A DNA stretch of 64,000 nt from MFD04580-c1 sp963702995 (GTDB lineage Bacteria; Planctomycetota; Phycisphaerae; Tepidisphaerales; Tepidisphaeraceae): NCBI GenBank assembly GCA_963702995.1, contig OY969783.1, forward strand, positions 6,138,001 to 6,202,000, in the 5' to 3' direction. This document shows positions 10,660 to 20,212 of the stretch, piece after piece. The notes under the pieces were generated by a model. The model did not search any database. It was not told the origin of the DNA and worked only from the letters and a program-made list of their open reading frames with translations. The number at the start of each line of letters is the position of its first letter. Within the stretch, counting starts at the first letter, position 1. The translations under genes were made by a program, and so were the position numbers.

Positions 10660-13600
10660 CTAGTGAGCCCGTAAGTCCAGCGTGAACCCAAACTCGCGTT
10701 TGGCCGGCGGCTCCGCTGGCTGAAGCGGGCCGGGGGTGTGCCCCATGTTAAAGAAGCGCGACAGCCGCCTGCCTTCGGCTTCGTAGGCATTCACCGGGAA
10801 GACATCATAATTCCTACCGCCCGGATGGGATACGAAGTACTTGCAGCCCCCGATTGAGCGGCCGGACCAGGTGTCAACGACGTCAAAGACCAGCGGCGAG
10901 TGAACGCCGATCGTCGGATGCAGGCATGATGCGGGCTGCCACGCGCGATACCGGACGCCCGCCACAAACTGCCCGTTGACGCCGGTCGGATGGAGCGGGA
11001 CGCGAACGCCGTTGCACGCGATGACATGCCGGGGATCGGTCATTCCGTCCACCAGCACCTGCATCCGCTCCAGCGAGGAATCGACGTATCGGACCGTGCC
11101 GCTCGAGCCGGGCTCCTCGCCCAGCACGTGCCACGGCTCGATCGCCTGGCGCAGCTCGACCGCCACGCCCCGCTGCGCGATCGACCCGCATACCGGGAAC
11201 CGGAACTCAAAGTGGGCGTTGAACCACTCCGGTTTCATCCCATACCCGAAGTTGGTGAGGTCCTGGAGTACGTCGTCAAAGTCCTGGCGGACGAAGTGCG
11301 GCAACAGGAAGCGGTCGTGGATCTCGGTCTGCCACCGCACCAGCCGCTCCTTGTACGGCTGGTTCCAGAACCGGGCGATCAAGGCTCGAAGCAGGAGGTG
11401 CTGGGTGAGGCTCATCTGCGCGTGCGGAGGCATCTCGAACGCGCGCATCTCCAGGAGGCCCAGGCGGCCTGTCGGCGACTCCGGCGCGTAGAGCTTGTCG
11501 ATGCAGAACTCGGCCCGGTGGGTGTTGCCGGTGGCGTCCACCAGCAGGTTCCGGAAGATCCGATCGACCATCCACGGCCGCACGGGGCTGTTGTCGTTGG
11601 GGATCTGCTTGAACGCGATCTCTATCTCGTAGACCTGATCGTTGCGGGCTTCATCCAGCCGCGGGGCCTGGCTCGTTGGGCCGACGAACAACCCGCTGAA
11701 CAGGTATGAAAGGGCGGGATGGTTGTGCCAATAGCCGATCAGGCTGCGCAGCAGGTGCGGCCGCCGGAGGAACGGCGAATCCTAAGGCGTCGCCCCGCCC
11801 ACCACAATGTGGTTCCCGCCGCCCGTGCCGGTATGGCGGCCGTCGAGCATGAACTTCTCGGTCCCCAGGCGCGTCAGTCGGGCCTCTTCGTAGAGAGCGG
11901 TCGTGTTCTTGACCAGCTCATCCCAGGTCTCGACCGGCCGCGTGTTGACCTCAATGACTCCGGGGTCGGGCGTGACTTTGATCTGGTGGATGCGTGGGTC
12001 AAAAGGGGGCGGATACCCTTCGACCAGCACGGGCAGCTTCAGTTCCGCCGAGGTCTCCTCTATCGCCGCCACAAGATCGAGGTAGTCCTCGATATAGCGC
12101 TGCGGCGGCATGAAGATGCGGAGAACGCCGCCGCGCACCTCCGCGCAGAGGGCGGTTCGGATGAGGTCGGCCGCCGACTCCCCTCGGGCGGGAGGAAGGT
12201 CCGATGCCCGGGCGCGAGGGCTGCTGTCACCGCGGCGGCCATGGGGGCCGAGCGGCTCGAGCTCGGCCGCGGGGCCGCGGCGTCCGCGCGGGCCTGCCGC
12301 GCCAAAATCGGCGTCGCCGTCCGCCGGGTCAAACCCTCCATCCGGCGCGCCGCGGCCGACGTTGCCGATCGGATAGAGCGACTGCTCGACGTACCCAAGC
12401 GGGTTCCGAGGCTCCAGGGCGCCGGGGACCGACCGCTGCCGCGCGCGAGCCGCAAGCTCGCCGCGCGGTTCCCACGGGTCGCGCTCGTAGTCGTACGGGT
12501 AATCGGATTTGGAGACCCACGGGATCGATTCCAGCGGGAGCCGGAAGCCCATCGGCGAATCGCCCGGCACCAGGTACATCCGCTCTGGCCGGAAGAACCA
12601 CGGCCCTGTGGCCCAGGCGGCCGTGCCGTCGGTGTAGTGAATCCGGCGGAGCGGCATCACGTAACCGACGACCTTATCCAGCCCCTGCTCAAAGACCTTG
12701 GCCAGCCGGGCCCGAGCCTCGGGGCTGGCCAGCTTGTTGTCGAACGGGTCAACGTTCACCGGCAGGCGGCGCTCTTTCCAGAGGTAGTACCAGACATCCT
12801 CATACCCTGGCGCGATGTAGCGGGTCGGCACGCCCAGCTTCTCCGCCAGCAGCTTGGTGAAGAACTGCGCGTCGTCGTCGGTGGGGTGGTTCGGGTGCTT
12901 CTCGTCGGCGACCAGTTCCGGGTCCACCCAGATCGGTTGGCCGTCCTTCCGCCAGTAGAGCCCAAACGCCCAGCGCGGCAACGATTCTCCGGGATACCAT
13001 TTCCCTTGCCCGTGATGCAGGAACCCGCCCGGGGCGAAGCGGTCGCGGAGGCGCCGCAGCAGGGTGTCGCCGAGCTCGTACTTTTTCGGGCCAGCGCAGC
13101 GCTGTTCCACTCCGGGCCGTCGTGGTCGTCGATCGACACGAACGTCGGCTCGCCGCCCATCGTCAGCCGCACGTCGCCGCGCTTCAGGTCCGCGTCAACC
13201 TGGTGGCCGAGCGATTCGATCTCGATCCACTGCTGATCGGTATAGGGCTTGGTGACGCGCGGGTCTTCGTGGATCCGCGTGACCGTCATGGAGAAGAACA
13301 TCTCCGCCGGCACGTCGTCCGCGGCGATGACCGTCCCGGCCGACAGGTCTTCCGGCGGGATCGGGTCGGCCTTGATGATCTCGGAGTCTTCCGACGTGAA
13401 GTACCCCGTCACGGCGGCCGCGGTGACAGGGTCCGCCGAACAGGCGAGCGGGATGTGCCCTTCGCCGGCGAAGAGGCCCGACGTCGGGTCGAGCCCAATC
13501 CACCCGCGCCCGGGATGTACACCTCGGTCCAGGCGTGCAGATCGGTGAAGTCGTGGGAGGTGCCGCTGGGCCCGTCGAGCGACTTCACGTCCGGCGTCAA

Positions 13601-14220
13601 CTGGATCAGGTACCCTGACACAAAGCGTGCGGCCAGCCCCAGGTGGCGAAATAGTTGGACGAAAAGCCAGGCGCTGTCGCGGCAGGAGCCGCTCCGGAGG
13701 GTCAGCGTTTCTTCCGGGGTCTGAATGCCCGGCTCCATCCGGATCAAGTAACCGATGTGGCTCTGGATCCCCTGGTTCAGTTCGACCGCGTAATCCACCG
13801 TCCGGCGCTCGCCTTTCGAACCTTCTCGACGTACTCAGCGAGCTTGGGCGTGAGGGGCTGCTTCTCGAGGTAAGGGATCAGCTCCCGCGCGAGCACGTCG
13901 TCATACTGGAACGGATAGGTTTCGGCGTACTTTTCGAGAAAGGAGTCGAACGGGTTAATGACGGTCAGCTCGGCGACCAGATCGACCTCGATGGCCAGCT
14001 CGCGCGTCTTGTGCGGGAAGACGAGCCGCGCGAGACGGTTGCTGTACGGGTCCTGCTGCCAGTTAATGAAGTGGTCGGCCGGCTTCACGCTGAGCGAGTA
14101 GCTTACGATCGGCGTTCGACAGTGCGGCGCGGGGCGAAGTCGCAGGACGTGCGGAGAAAGCCATACGTCACGGGCGTACCGATACCCCGTTTTGTGATTG
14201 AGCGCGACTCGAATGGCCAT
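10660..14220 (-). CDS. Large transglutaminase / DUF2126 protein (three frameshifts and an in-frame TAG)
   Basis: First gene of the ATP-grasp cluster, about 1185 codons. The N-terminal part (MAIRVALNHKTGYRYARD) leads into a transglutaminase core with Cys in LRSGSCRDSAWL, His in FTDLHAWTEVYIPG and Asp in GWIGLDPTSG. The C-terminal two thirds are DUF2126: GDVRLTMGGEPTFVSIDD, KYELGDTLLRRLRDRF, GTGGGNHIVVGGATP, DSPFLRRPHLLRSLIGYW, GLFVGPTSQAPRLDEARN. Apparent single-base deletions occur near 13797, 13505 (within GGG) and 13095 (within an A run). A TAG codon at 11782-11784 interrupts the frame between GGATP and DSPFLRR with no frame change. Because conservation continues across every break, this is probably an intact gene with consensus errors. 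A gene really broken at four points cannot be excluded. Confidence 0.82.
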
Positions 14221-14467
14221 TGCGTATAATCCGTGCCAGCCAAAGATGTTGGCGATGTTTTGGCAGTTAGGTAGAGGAGACTTCCCTGCGGTTGGTTGCT
14301 CTGAGTATAGCGATCGGTCGCCGATCGTCGAGGGGCGGGACGGCTGGAATCACATCGGGCCGAAGGGTGGGCGCGGCGGGTCAGTTCAGGTCGGACGCGT
14401 CGCGCGTCACGTTGTTCTGCTGCGGAGGCGTCATTGCGCGACGGTACGCTGTTGTAGTCGGTCTCAG

Positions 14468-14544
14468 GTAGCAGGCACACTCCGTGTGCCGTCCGCCGAA
14501 CCCGGAGTGGGCCTGGCGGCCGACGGCACACGGAGTGTGCCTGC
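14468..14544. repeat. Nested-palindrome repeat, family B, copy 1
   Basis: Inverted arms GTAGCAGGCACACTCCGTG and its complement near the right end. Each arm is itself a small hairpin (GGCACAC, 3-base loop, GTGTGCC). It lies just downstream of the third DUF4139 gene. Three further copies are at 16011, 17545 and 25791. Confidence 0.88.
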
Positions 14545-14552
14545 GACGGGCG

Positions 14553-15995
14553 TCATTGAGCTTCGGCCGCTTCGAGCGTCACGTTGTTCTGCTTCGCGTT
14601 GTGCCCCTGGCGTCGGACGACCTCGAAGAGCAGGTCTTTCTTCTCCCCCGTCCCCACCGTCGTCGTGAACTGCGGCGTCAGGTAGTCGAAGAGCGTTGGG
14701 TTGAGCCGGCTGCGGAAGGTGATGTCCCCTGGCCACGGGCGGCGGACCTCGACTTCGATCGGCCGCGGGGTGAAGTTGCGGATGCGCTGGGTGTACATCT
14801 CGTGCTCGTCCCACCCCGCGACAGCACTGTTGACCTCGATCGCCACACCCGGCTGGCCCACCTTGCGGTAGACGTCCAGGCCGTTGAGCTGCATCCAGAT
14901 ATTGTCGCGCGACGCCCGGAGCTTCACGAGGTCGAACAGGACATTCGGGTCATGCCCGAGGTTCAACTCGATCTTGTCGCCAATCGGGATGTACTTGATC
15001 TCCTGCGAAGCCAGGAACGATAGCCCGCCGCGGCCGTTGTCCCGGAAGACCCGCACCGCGCCGTTGGGCAGCGGAGTGGTGCCGAGCTTCGACGGCTTGT
15101 CGTTGGTCATCAGATACATCCGGACAAGTTGATTGCCGTATTCCGCCGGCCGGAATCGATACTGCACCTTGAGCGGGATCGCGGACGCTTCAAGTGAACG
15201 GAGGCGTTTGCTCCAGCCGTTGGGGATCGTTTCGATCCCTTCGATGGTATAGATAAAGTATTCGCTCAGCCCTTCTTTGATGATCTCCTTGGCTCGGCGA
15301 TAAGACTCTCCGCCACCACCGCCGAATGCACCAGCGTGGCGAGTCATCGGATCGTCAAAAAACGCGTCCTTGGCGGCCGCCTCTTTCAGGCCCCGTTCGC
15401 TGTCACGCTTCATCTCGCGTTGAAGCTGTTCCACCGGCATGTGTGCAAGCTGCGCGATCTTCTCAACGAGGTTGATCGTCCCCACCACCAGCCGCACCTC
15501 GGCGTCTTCGTACTCCTCGCCGGACTGATTGGTGACCTTCACGAAGCTCTCCAGCTTCAGCTCTTTCTCGTCCTTATCGGCGACGAGGGTGTAGTCGGCC
15601 GCCCAACTGATGCCGCTGGTGAAGTAGGTGATCTCCAGCATCGCCTCGCCGTCGAAATCGCTCTGCACGTTCCAGTAGAGCATCTGCGGCTTGTCGTGCG
15701 GGAAGGTGGTGTCGAGCACATCGAGCGTCTCGGCGTGGGATAAAAATCGCAGGCTGACGCTGCTCGGGTCGATGAGCGTGTTGGCCCAGGAGAACTGGAG
15801 CGGGTTGACGCCTTTCTTGAACGTGACGGCGCGCGTCTCCCGGACGAGAGTGAGGTCTTCGCTGTTGTAGATCGTCAACTGGACGGTGTTGCGTTTGGGG
15901 ACGGTTGAGAGGTCCACGTTCTTGGCAGCAGCGGTAGCCGCGATCGTGGCGACGAGAAGCGCGGCGAGCGTCAGCAGGCGGGTTCGATTCGTCAT
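14553..15995 (-). CDS. DUF4139 family exported protein, tandem copy 3
   Basis: 480 residues from ATG 15995, chosen because it opens a signal peptide (MTNRTRLLTLAALL ... ATAAA). The body has the DUF4139 pattern: a beta-rich N domain (VQLTIYNSEDLTLVRETRAV) and a C domain with EYFIYTIEGIETIPNGWSKR, VRVFRDNGRGGLSFL and FDYLTPQFTTTVGTGEKK. It is nearly identical to the neighbouring copy (16099-17529), except for one linker of ~50 residues (about 210-260) that is unrelated: here it is charged and ends in a Gly-rich run, AFGGGGGESYRR. Family function is poorly known; relatives are linked to surface polysaccharide or mucoidy control. Probably periplasmic. Confidence 0.85.
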   Translation of the reverse strand: MTNRTRLLTLAALLVATIAATAAAKNVDLSTVPKRNTVQLTIYNSEDLTLVRETRAVTFKKGVNPLQFSWANTLIDPSSVSLRFLSHAETLDVLDTTFPHDKPQMLYWNVQSDFDGEAMLEITYFTSGISWAADYTLVADKDEKELKLESFVKVTNQSGEEYEDAEVRLVVGTINLVEKIAQLAHMPVEQLQREMKRDSERGLKEAAAKDAFFDDPMTRHAGAFGGGGGESYRRAKEIIKEGLSEYFIYTIEGIETIPNGWSKRLRSLEASAIPLKVQYRFRPAEYGNQLVRMYLMTNDKPSKLGTTPLPNGAVRVFRDNGRGGLSFLASQEIKYIPIGDKIELNLGHDPNVLFDLVKLRASRDNIWMQLNGLDVYRKVGQPGVAIEVNSAVAGWDEHEMYTQRIRNFTPRPIEVEVRRPWPGDITFRSRLNPTLFDYLTPQFTTTVGTGEKKDLLFEVVRRQGHNAKQNNVTLEAAEAQ

Positions 15996-16010
15996 CGGTT
16001 GATCTCTTGA

Positions 16011-16090
16011 GTAGCAGGCACACTCCGTGTGCCGTCCGCCGATCCCCGGAGCCGGTCTGGCGGCCGACGGCACACGGAGTGTGCCTGCTG
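16011..16090. repeat. Nested-palindrome repeat, family B, copy 2
   Basis: Same architecture as the copy at 14468, with arms GTAGCAGGCACACTCCGTG and complement. It sits exactly between DUF4139 copies 2 and 3, where the upstream gene ends and the next begins. Its spacer is almost identical to that of copy 3 of the repeat. Confidence 0.9.
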
Positions 16091-16098
16091 CGGAGGCG

Positions 16099-17529
16099 TC
16101 ACTGGGCTTCGGCCGCTTCCAGCGTCACGTTGTTCTGCTTCGCGTTGTGCCCCTGGCGTCGGACGATCTCGAAGAGCAGGTCTTTCTTCTCCCCCGTCCC
16201 CACCGTCGTCGTGAACTGCGGCGTCAGGTAGTCGAAGAGCGTTGGGTTGAGCTGGCTGCGGAAGGTGATGTCCCCTGGCCACGGGCGGCGGACCTCGACT
16301 TCGATCGGCCGCGGGGTGAAGTTGCGGATGCGCTGGGTGTACACCTCGTGCTCGTCCCACCCGGCGACAGCGCTGTTGACCTCGATCGCCACACCTGGCT
16401 GGCCCACCTTGCGGTAGACGTCCAGGCCGTTGAGCTGCATCCAGATATTGTCGCGCAACGCCCGGAGCTTCACGAGGTCGAACAGGACATTCGGGTCATG
16501 CCCGAGGTTCAACTCGATCTTGTCGCCAATCGGGATGTACTTGATCTCCTGCGAAGCCAGGAACGACAGTCCGCCGCGGCCGTTGTCCCGGAAGACCCGC
16601 ACCGCGCCGTTGGGCAGGGGCGTTGTGCCGAGCTTCGACGGCTTGTCGTTGGTCATCAGGTACATGCGGACCAGTTCGTCCCCGTACTCGGCGGGGCGGT
16701 AGCGGTACTGAACCTTGAGCGGGATCGCCGAGGTTTCGAGGGAGCGGAGGCGTTTGCTCCAGCCGTTGGGGATCGTTTCGGTCCCTTCGATGGTGTAGAT
16801 GAAGTATTCGCTCAGCCCTTCTTTGATGATCTGCTTTTCTTTCTCCATCGGAGCGATAGACGGTTCGGGCGCGGGTGCGGCGGCCGCGCTCTTCGCCATC
16901 ACGTCCAGGGCCGCCTTGAGCTTGAAGGTGCTGGCGGCGTCATCCTCCAGGTGGGCGACATCACCCATCGGCAGGTGGGCAAGCTGCGCGATCTTTTCCA
17001 CCAGGTTGATCGTGCCCACCACCAGCCGCACCTCGGCGTTCTCGTACTCTTCACCTGAGTTGTTGGTCACTTTGACAAAGCTCTCCAGCTTCAGTTCTTT
17101 CTCGTCCTTATCGGCGACGAGGGTGTAGTCGGCCGCCCAGGAGATGCCGCTGGTGAAGTAGGTGATCTCCAGCATCGCCTCGCCGTCGAAATCGCTCTGC
17201 ACGTTCCAGTAGAGCATCTGCGGCTTGTCGTGCGGGAAGGTGGTGTCGAGCACGTCGAGCTTTTCGGCGTGGGATAAAAATCGCAGGCGGACGCTGCTCG
17301 GGTCGATGAGCGTGTTGGCCCAGGAAAACTGGAGCGGGTTGACGCCTTTCTTGAACGTGACGGCGCGTGTCTCGCGGACGAGGGTGAGGTCTTCGCTGTT
17401 GTAGATCGTCAACTGGACGGTGTTGCGTTTGGGGACGGTTGAGAGGTCCACGTTCTTGGCAGCAGCGGTAGCCGCGATCGTGGCGACGAGCAGCGCGGCG
17501 AGCGTCAGCAGGGCTGTTCGATTCGTCAT
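16099..17529 (-). CDS. DUF4139 family exported protein, tandem copy 2
   Basis: 476 residues from ATG 17529, with a signal peptide like that of its neighbour (MTNRTALLTLAALLVATIAA). Domains match copy 3: an N-terminal beta domain, then EYFIYTIEGTETIPNGWSKR and a C-terminal VVGTGEKK-type strand region. The linker between them differs from copy 3 and is acidic and Ala/Pro-rich (DVMAKSAAAAPAPEPSIAP). Nucleotide identity on both sides of the linker is very high, so duplication or gene conversion is recent. The ATG lies only 16 bases downstream of a family B repeat copy. Function unknown; see copy 3. Confidence 0.85.
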   Translation of the reverse strand: MTNRTALLTLAALLVATIAATAAAKNVDLSTVPKRNTVQLTIYNSEDLTLVRETRAVTFKKGVNPLQFSWANTLIDPSSVRLRFLSHAEKLDVLDTTFPHDKPQMLYWNVQSDFDGEAMLEITYFTSGISWAADYTLVADKDEKELKLESFVKVTNNSGEEYENAEVRLVVGTINLVEKIAQLAHLPMGDVAHLEDDAASTFKLKAALDVMAKSAAAAPAPEPSIAPMEKEKQIIKEGLSEYFIYTIEGTETIPNGWSKRLRSLETSAIPLKVQYRYRPAEYGDELVRMYLMTNDKPSKLGTTPLPNGAVRVFRDNGRGGLSFLASQEIKYIPIGDKIELNLGHDPNVLFDLVKLRALRDNIWMQLNGLDVYRKVGQPGVAIEVNSAVAGWDEHEVYTQRIRNFTPRPIEVEVRRPWPGDITFRSQLNPTLFDYLTPQFTTTVGTGEKKDLLFEIVRRQGHNAKQNNVTLEAAEAQ

Positions 17530-17544
17530 CGGTTGATCTCTTAA

Positions 17545-17625
17545 GTAGCAGGCACACTCCGTGTGCCGTCCGCCGATCCCCGGAGCCGGTCTGGCGGCCG
17601 ACGGCACACGGAGTGTGCCTGCTAC
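17545..17625. repeat. Nested-palindrome repeat, family B, copy 3
   Basis: Arms GTAGCAGGCACACTCCGTG and complement GTGTGCCTGCTAC, with a near-identical spacer to copy 2. It separates DUF4139 copies 1 and 2. Confidence 0.9.
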
Positions 17626-17652
17626 CGGGTGCAACAATGATCGTCTTCGGCG

Positions 17653-18855
17653 TTACCACTCGTTCTTGATGATGACGTGGAGCTTCTGGACGAGCTTCTC
17701 CGCCTTGCCGTCCTGGCCGCGGGCGGGGAGCTTCACGTGAAAGAGAAGCTGTTCAAACGTGCTCTTCTCCTTGTCGGGCCCGCCTTCGAACGTGGTCTTT
17801 TTCCCGAGCTCCCACTGTACGTCGCGGCCGGTGTTCCCGCGCACCTCGTTTCGGATCGCCAGGACGTTCTCGCCGATGTCCAGCGTCACCGGCTGGTCCT
17901 TGAAATTTTCAATTTCGTACTTGATCACCACCGCCTGGTCCGACAGGTTCCCCGCGATGCGGATGTTGTCGTTCGACTCGATCGTGCGCTTCACGACGAT
18001 GTCCTGGGCGACACCGAGATAGAGCCGCATTTCGTCGTCCACCGGCGTGAACTTCCCCCAATCCTCGCCGAGGAACGTGGCGCCTTTATCCTTGTCCGCG
18101 CCGTCGATGAAGATGCGAACCTTCCCGTCCTGCAGCGGGGCGGCCCCCAGGTTGTGGGCCTTGTCGTTCTTGATCACATAATGCATCGGGACGCGCAGCT
18201 TATTCTGCGAGGCGTCGAGCCAACCGAACTCTCCCAGGCTTGCCGTATACGTCTTGCGGACCGGCACCTTCTCGGACTTGCTGACCAGCATCTCCTTGGT
18301 CTCGTTCAGCCCGACCGGCTTCAGGAACTCCTTCCCGAAGCCCGCCCAGACTTCTGAGTTCCCGAACTCTTCGTTCGCGAAGTTCTGCAGCCGCATGTAC
18401 TGCGAGAAGGTGACCGTGGACTCATCACGCGATGCGATGGCGCGGTAGTTGAAGCTCTTGCTCAGGTTCCCCAGGACATAGCTGATCCGCACGCGGGCCG
18501 ATCCGGAGTCGCTCGAGCCGACCGACCAGACCAGCGCCTGCTCGTTCGGCGGGTAGCTGACTGACAGCACCTTCACGTCCAACTGCTTCTCGCCGACGGG
18601 GGCGACGACGCGGAAAACAATCGTGTTCGCGTCGATCTGGGTGTTCGCCCAGGAGAAGTCCACCTGGTTTTCACCCTTGACCAGCGGAACGATCCGCTCC
18701 TCCTCAACCAGGGTGGCGCTCGCGTTATCAAGCTGGATCTCGACCCGCTCGCGCGGCGGGAGCGTGATCAGCTTGATTCGCGCCGAAGCGGTCGAGGCCA
18801 GCATCGCACACAAGAGGGCGGCCGACAGGGGTTGAAGCCCGTAACGATTGCGCAT
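17653..18855 (-). CDS. DUF4139-type exported protein, divergent copy 1
   Basis: 400 residues, with a signal peptide MRNRYGLQPLSAALLCAMLASTASA written in part here as SAALLCAMLASTASA. It is the first gene of the three in the direction of transcription. It shares the scheme of its neighbours (an NASATLVEEERIVPLVKG strand, VDFSWANTQIDANTI, a C-terminal strand-rich domain ending KLHVIIKNEW) but only weak identity, so this pair is an old duplication. The VDFSWANT / LQFSWANT motif common to all three ties them together. It has no long internal linker. Probably periplasmic. Function unknown. Confidence 0.8.
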   Translation of the reverse strand: MRNRYGLQPLSAALLCAMLASTASARIKLITLPPRERVEIQLDNASATLVEEERIVPLVKGENQVDFSWANTQIDANTIVFRVVAPVGEKQLDVKVLSVSYPPNEQALVWSVGSSDSGSARVRISYVLGNLSKSFNYRAIASRDESTVTFSQYMRLQNFANEEFGNSEVWAGFGKEFLKPVGLNETKEMLVSKSEKVPVRKTYTASLGEFGWLDASQNKLRVPMHYVIKNDKAHNLGAAPLQDGKVRIFIDGADKDKGATFLGEDWGKFTPVDDEMRLYLGVAQDIVVKRTIESNDNIRIAGNLSDQAVVIKYEIENFKDQPVTLDIGENVLAIRNEVRGNTGRDVQWELGKKTTFEGGPDKEKSTFEQLLFHVKLPARGQDGKAEKLVQKLHVIIKNEW

Positions 18856-19103
18856 GGCAAGTTCCTTGAGGCGGATAGGGGATTTCAGTCTCCAAGCCGC
18901 AGTCCGCGGCGTCAGGTTTGACGCATGACCCGGCCCGGAGTTTCAAAATGCTCGCAGGCCGGGGACAGACAAAGCAGATCGGACGAAATGGGGCGCGGAC
19001 GGCAGTGACAGGATCGGGCTTGGCTGACTATTGTTGAACGGGTGATGGCGGAGTCGCCAAATCGACGAAGCGACAGGCAGGACTTGACGACAAGGAACTC
19101 ACG

Positions 19104-19720
19104 ATGCCCGTCAATATTCAGGTCATCTTCTACAGCATGTATGGCCACATCTTTAAGATGGCGCAGGCCGTCGCCGAGGGGGCCGGAGCGGTCTCGGGCG
19201 CCAGCGTCAGCCTGTACCAGGTGGCGGAGTTGGTCCCCGCCGAAGCCCTGAAGCGCACCGGGCGCAGGCGGCCCGGGACAGCTTCGCGCATGTCCCGGTC
19301 GCGCGGCCGGAGCAACTCAGCGATGCCGACGCCATCATCTTCGGCACGCCGACCCGGTATGGGAACGTCTGCGCCCAGATGCAGAACTTTCTCGACCAGA
19401 CGGGCAAGCTCTGGGCGGCCGGCGCCCTGATCGGCAAGGTCGGCAGCGTCTTCACCTCCACCGCAAGCCAGCACGGCGGCCAGGAGACGACCCTCCGCAG
19501 CCTCCACACCGAGCTGTTCCATCATGGCATGATCGTCGTCGGCGTCCCTTATTCATCGCCGGAGCTGACCAACATGTCGGAGATCACTGGCGGCACCCCC
19601 TACGGCGCCTCGACAATCGCCGGCCCCAAAGGCGACCGTCAGCCCAGCCAAAACGAGCTGAAGATCGCCCGATTCCAAGGAAAGCACGTGGCCGAAATCG
19701 CGGCAAAGCTGAAGACGTAA
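19104..19720 (+). CDS. wrbA: NAD(P)H:quinone oxidoreductase, WrbA flavodoxin type (frameshift)
   Basis: About 205 residues, the usual WrbA length. FMN-binding flavodoxin that reduces quinones by two electrons, protecting against redox cycling. The N-terminus has IQVIFYSMYGHIFKMAQAV (phosphate-binding loop), the middle IIFGTPTRYGNVCAQMQNFLDQTG, and the end PYSSPELTNMSEITGGTPYGAST, all WrbA signatures. The frame breaks near 19260: KRTG is followed in another frame by AQAARDSFAHVPVARPEQL. One G appears to be missing from GGG. Conserved sequence on both sides argues for a consensus error. AAGGA upstream of the ATG supports the start. Confidence 0.9.
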
Positions 19721-19754
19721 GGGCATTGCCGAAGGTGCGGATCGCTGACAGGGA

Positions 19755-20211
19755 TCACCAGTTAACGGGAAGCCAGCTCAGGTATCTACCCATGGCACGG
19801 AGGCACATCGGAAGGTCCATCCGGGCCCCACGAAGGCTTTCGTGGACCACGTCGTTTCGATATTCCCGCACGTCGTGCGCCGCCGCGAGGTGGTCCGCGT
19901 TCATCGATCGATCGATCGGCCGCGATGCCTTCCATGAGATCGGCCATGCGCGGCGTCGTCGCTCGGCCCATGCCGTTGAGCCAGTAGTCCCTAAGAACCG
20001 CCTCGAACTCCGAGAACAGCCGGATCGTAAATGTCACTTCGAGATTCGCAGCGCACCGTTGAAGCTCTGAGGGGGTATGGCCGCCTCGGGCCGCCTTGCC
20101 CACGATTGACGGGCTATGCCAGTCCGCAAGGACGTGACCGATCGCGAATCGGGCCGACGCAAACTCATCGCGGGCGCGCCGAAGCATGTCATGCGAATGC
20201 TCTCGTGTCAT
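19755..20211 (-). CDS. HEPN-like small protein, frame broken at an (ATCG)4 repeat
   Basis: Starts at ATG 20211, one base after the stop of the upstream gene, so the pair is probably co-translated. The predicted helical protein (LRRARDEFASARFAIGHVL, SEFEAVLRDYWLNGMG) then meets a four-fold tetranucleotide repeat at 19903-19918. If one 4-base unit is removed, the frame continues as MNADHLAAAHDVREYRNDVV, then HESLRGARM, ending PVNW at 19755, ~150 residues in all. The motif RNDVVH fits Rx4H of HEPN ribonuclease-like domains, and the preceding HDVREY suits that fold. As sequenced, the protein is frameshifted. The HEPN assignment rests on motif and helical content only. It could instead be a non-catalytic HEPN-like protein. 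Confidence 0.6.
19903..19918. repeat. Tetranucleotide repeat (ATCG)x4 inside the HEPN-like gene
   Basis: Four perfect ATCG units sit at the exact point where the two conserved halves of the HEPN-like gene fall out of frame. Loss of one unit restores a continuous reading frame. Confidence 0.85.
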
Positions 20212-20212
20212 G

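Noticed and set aside
11719..13236. 505-codon plus-strand frame opposite DUF2126
   Set aside because: Composition is Arg/Ala-rich and it matches no family, whereas the minus strand is clearly DUF2126.
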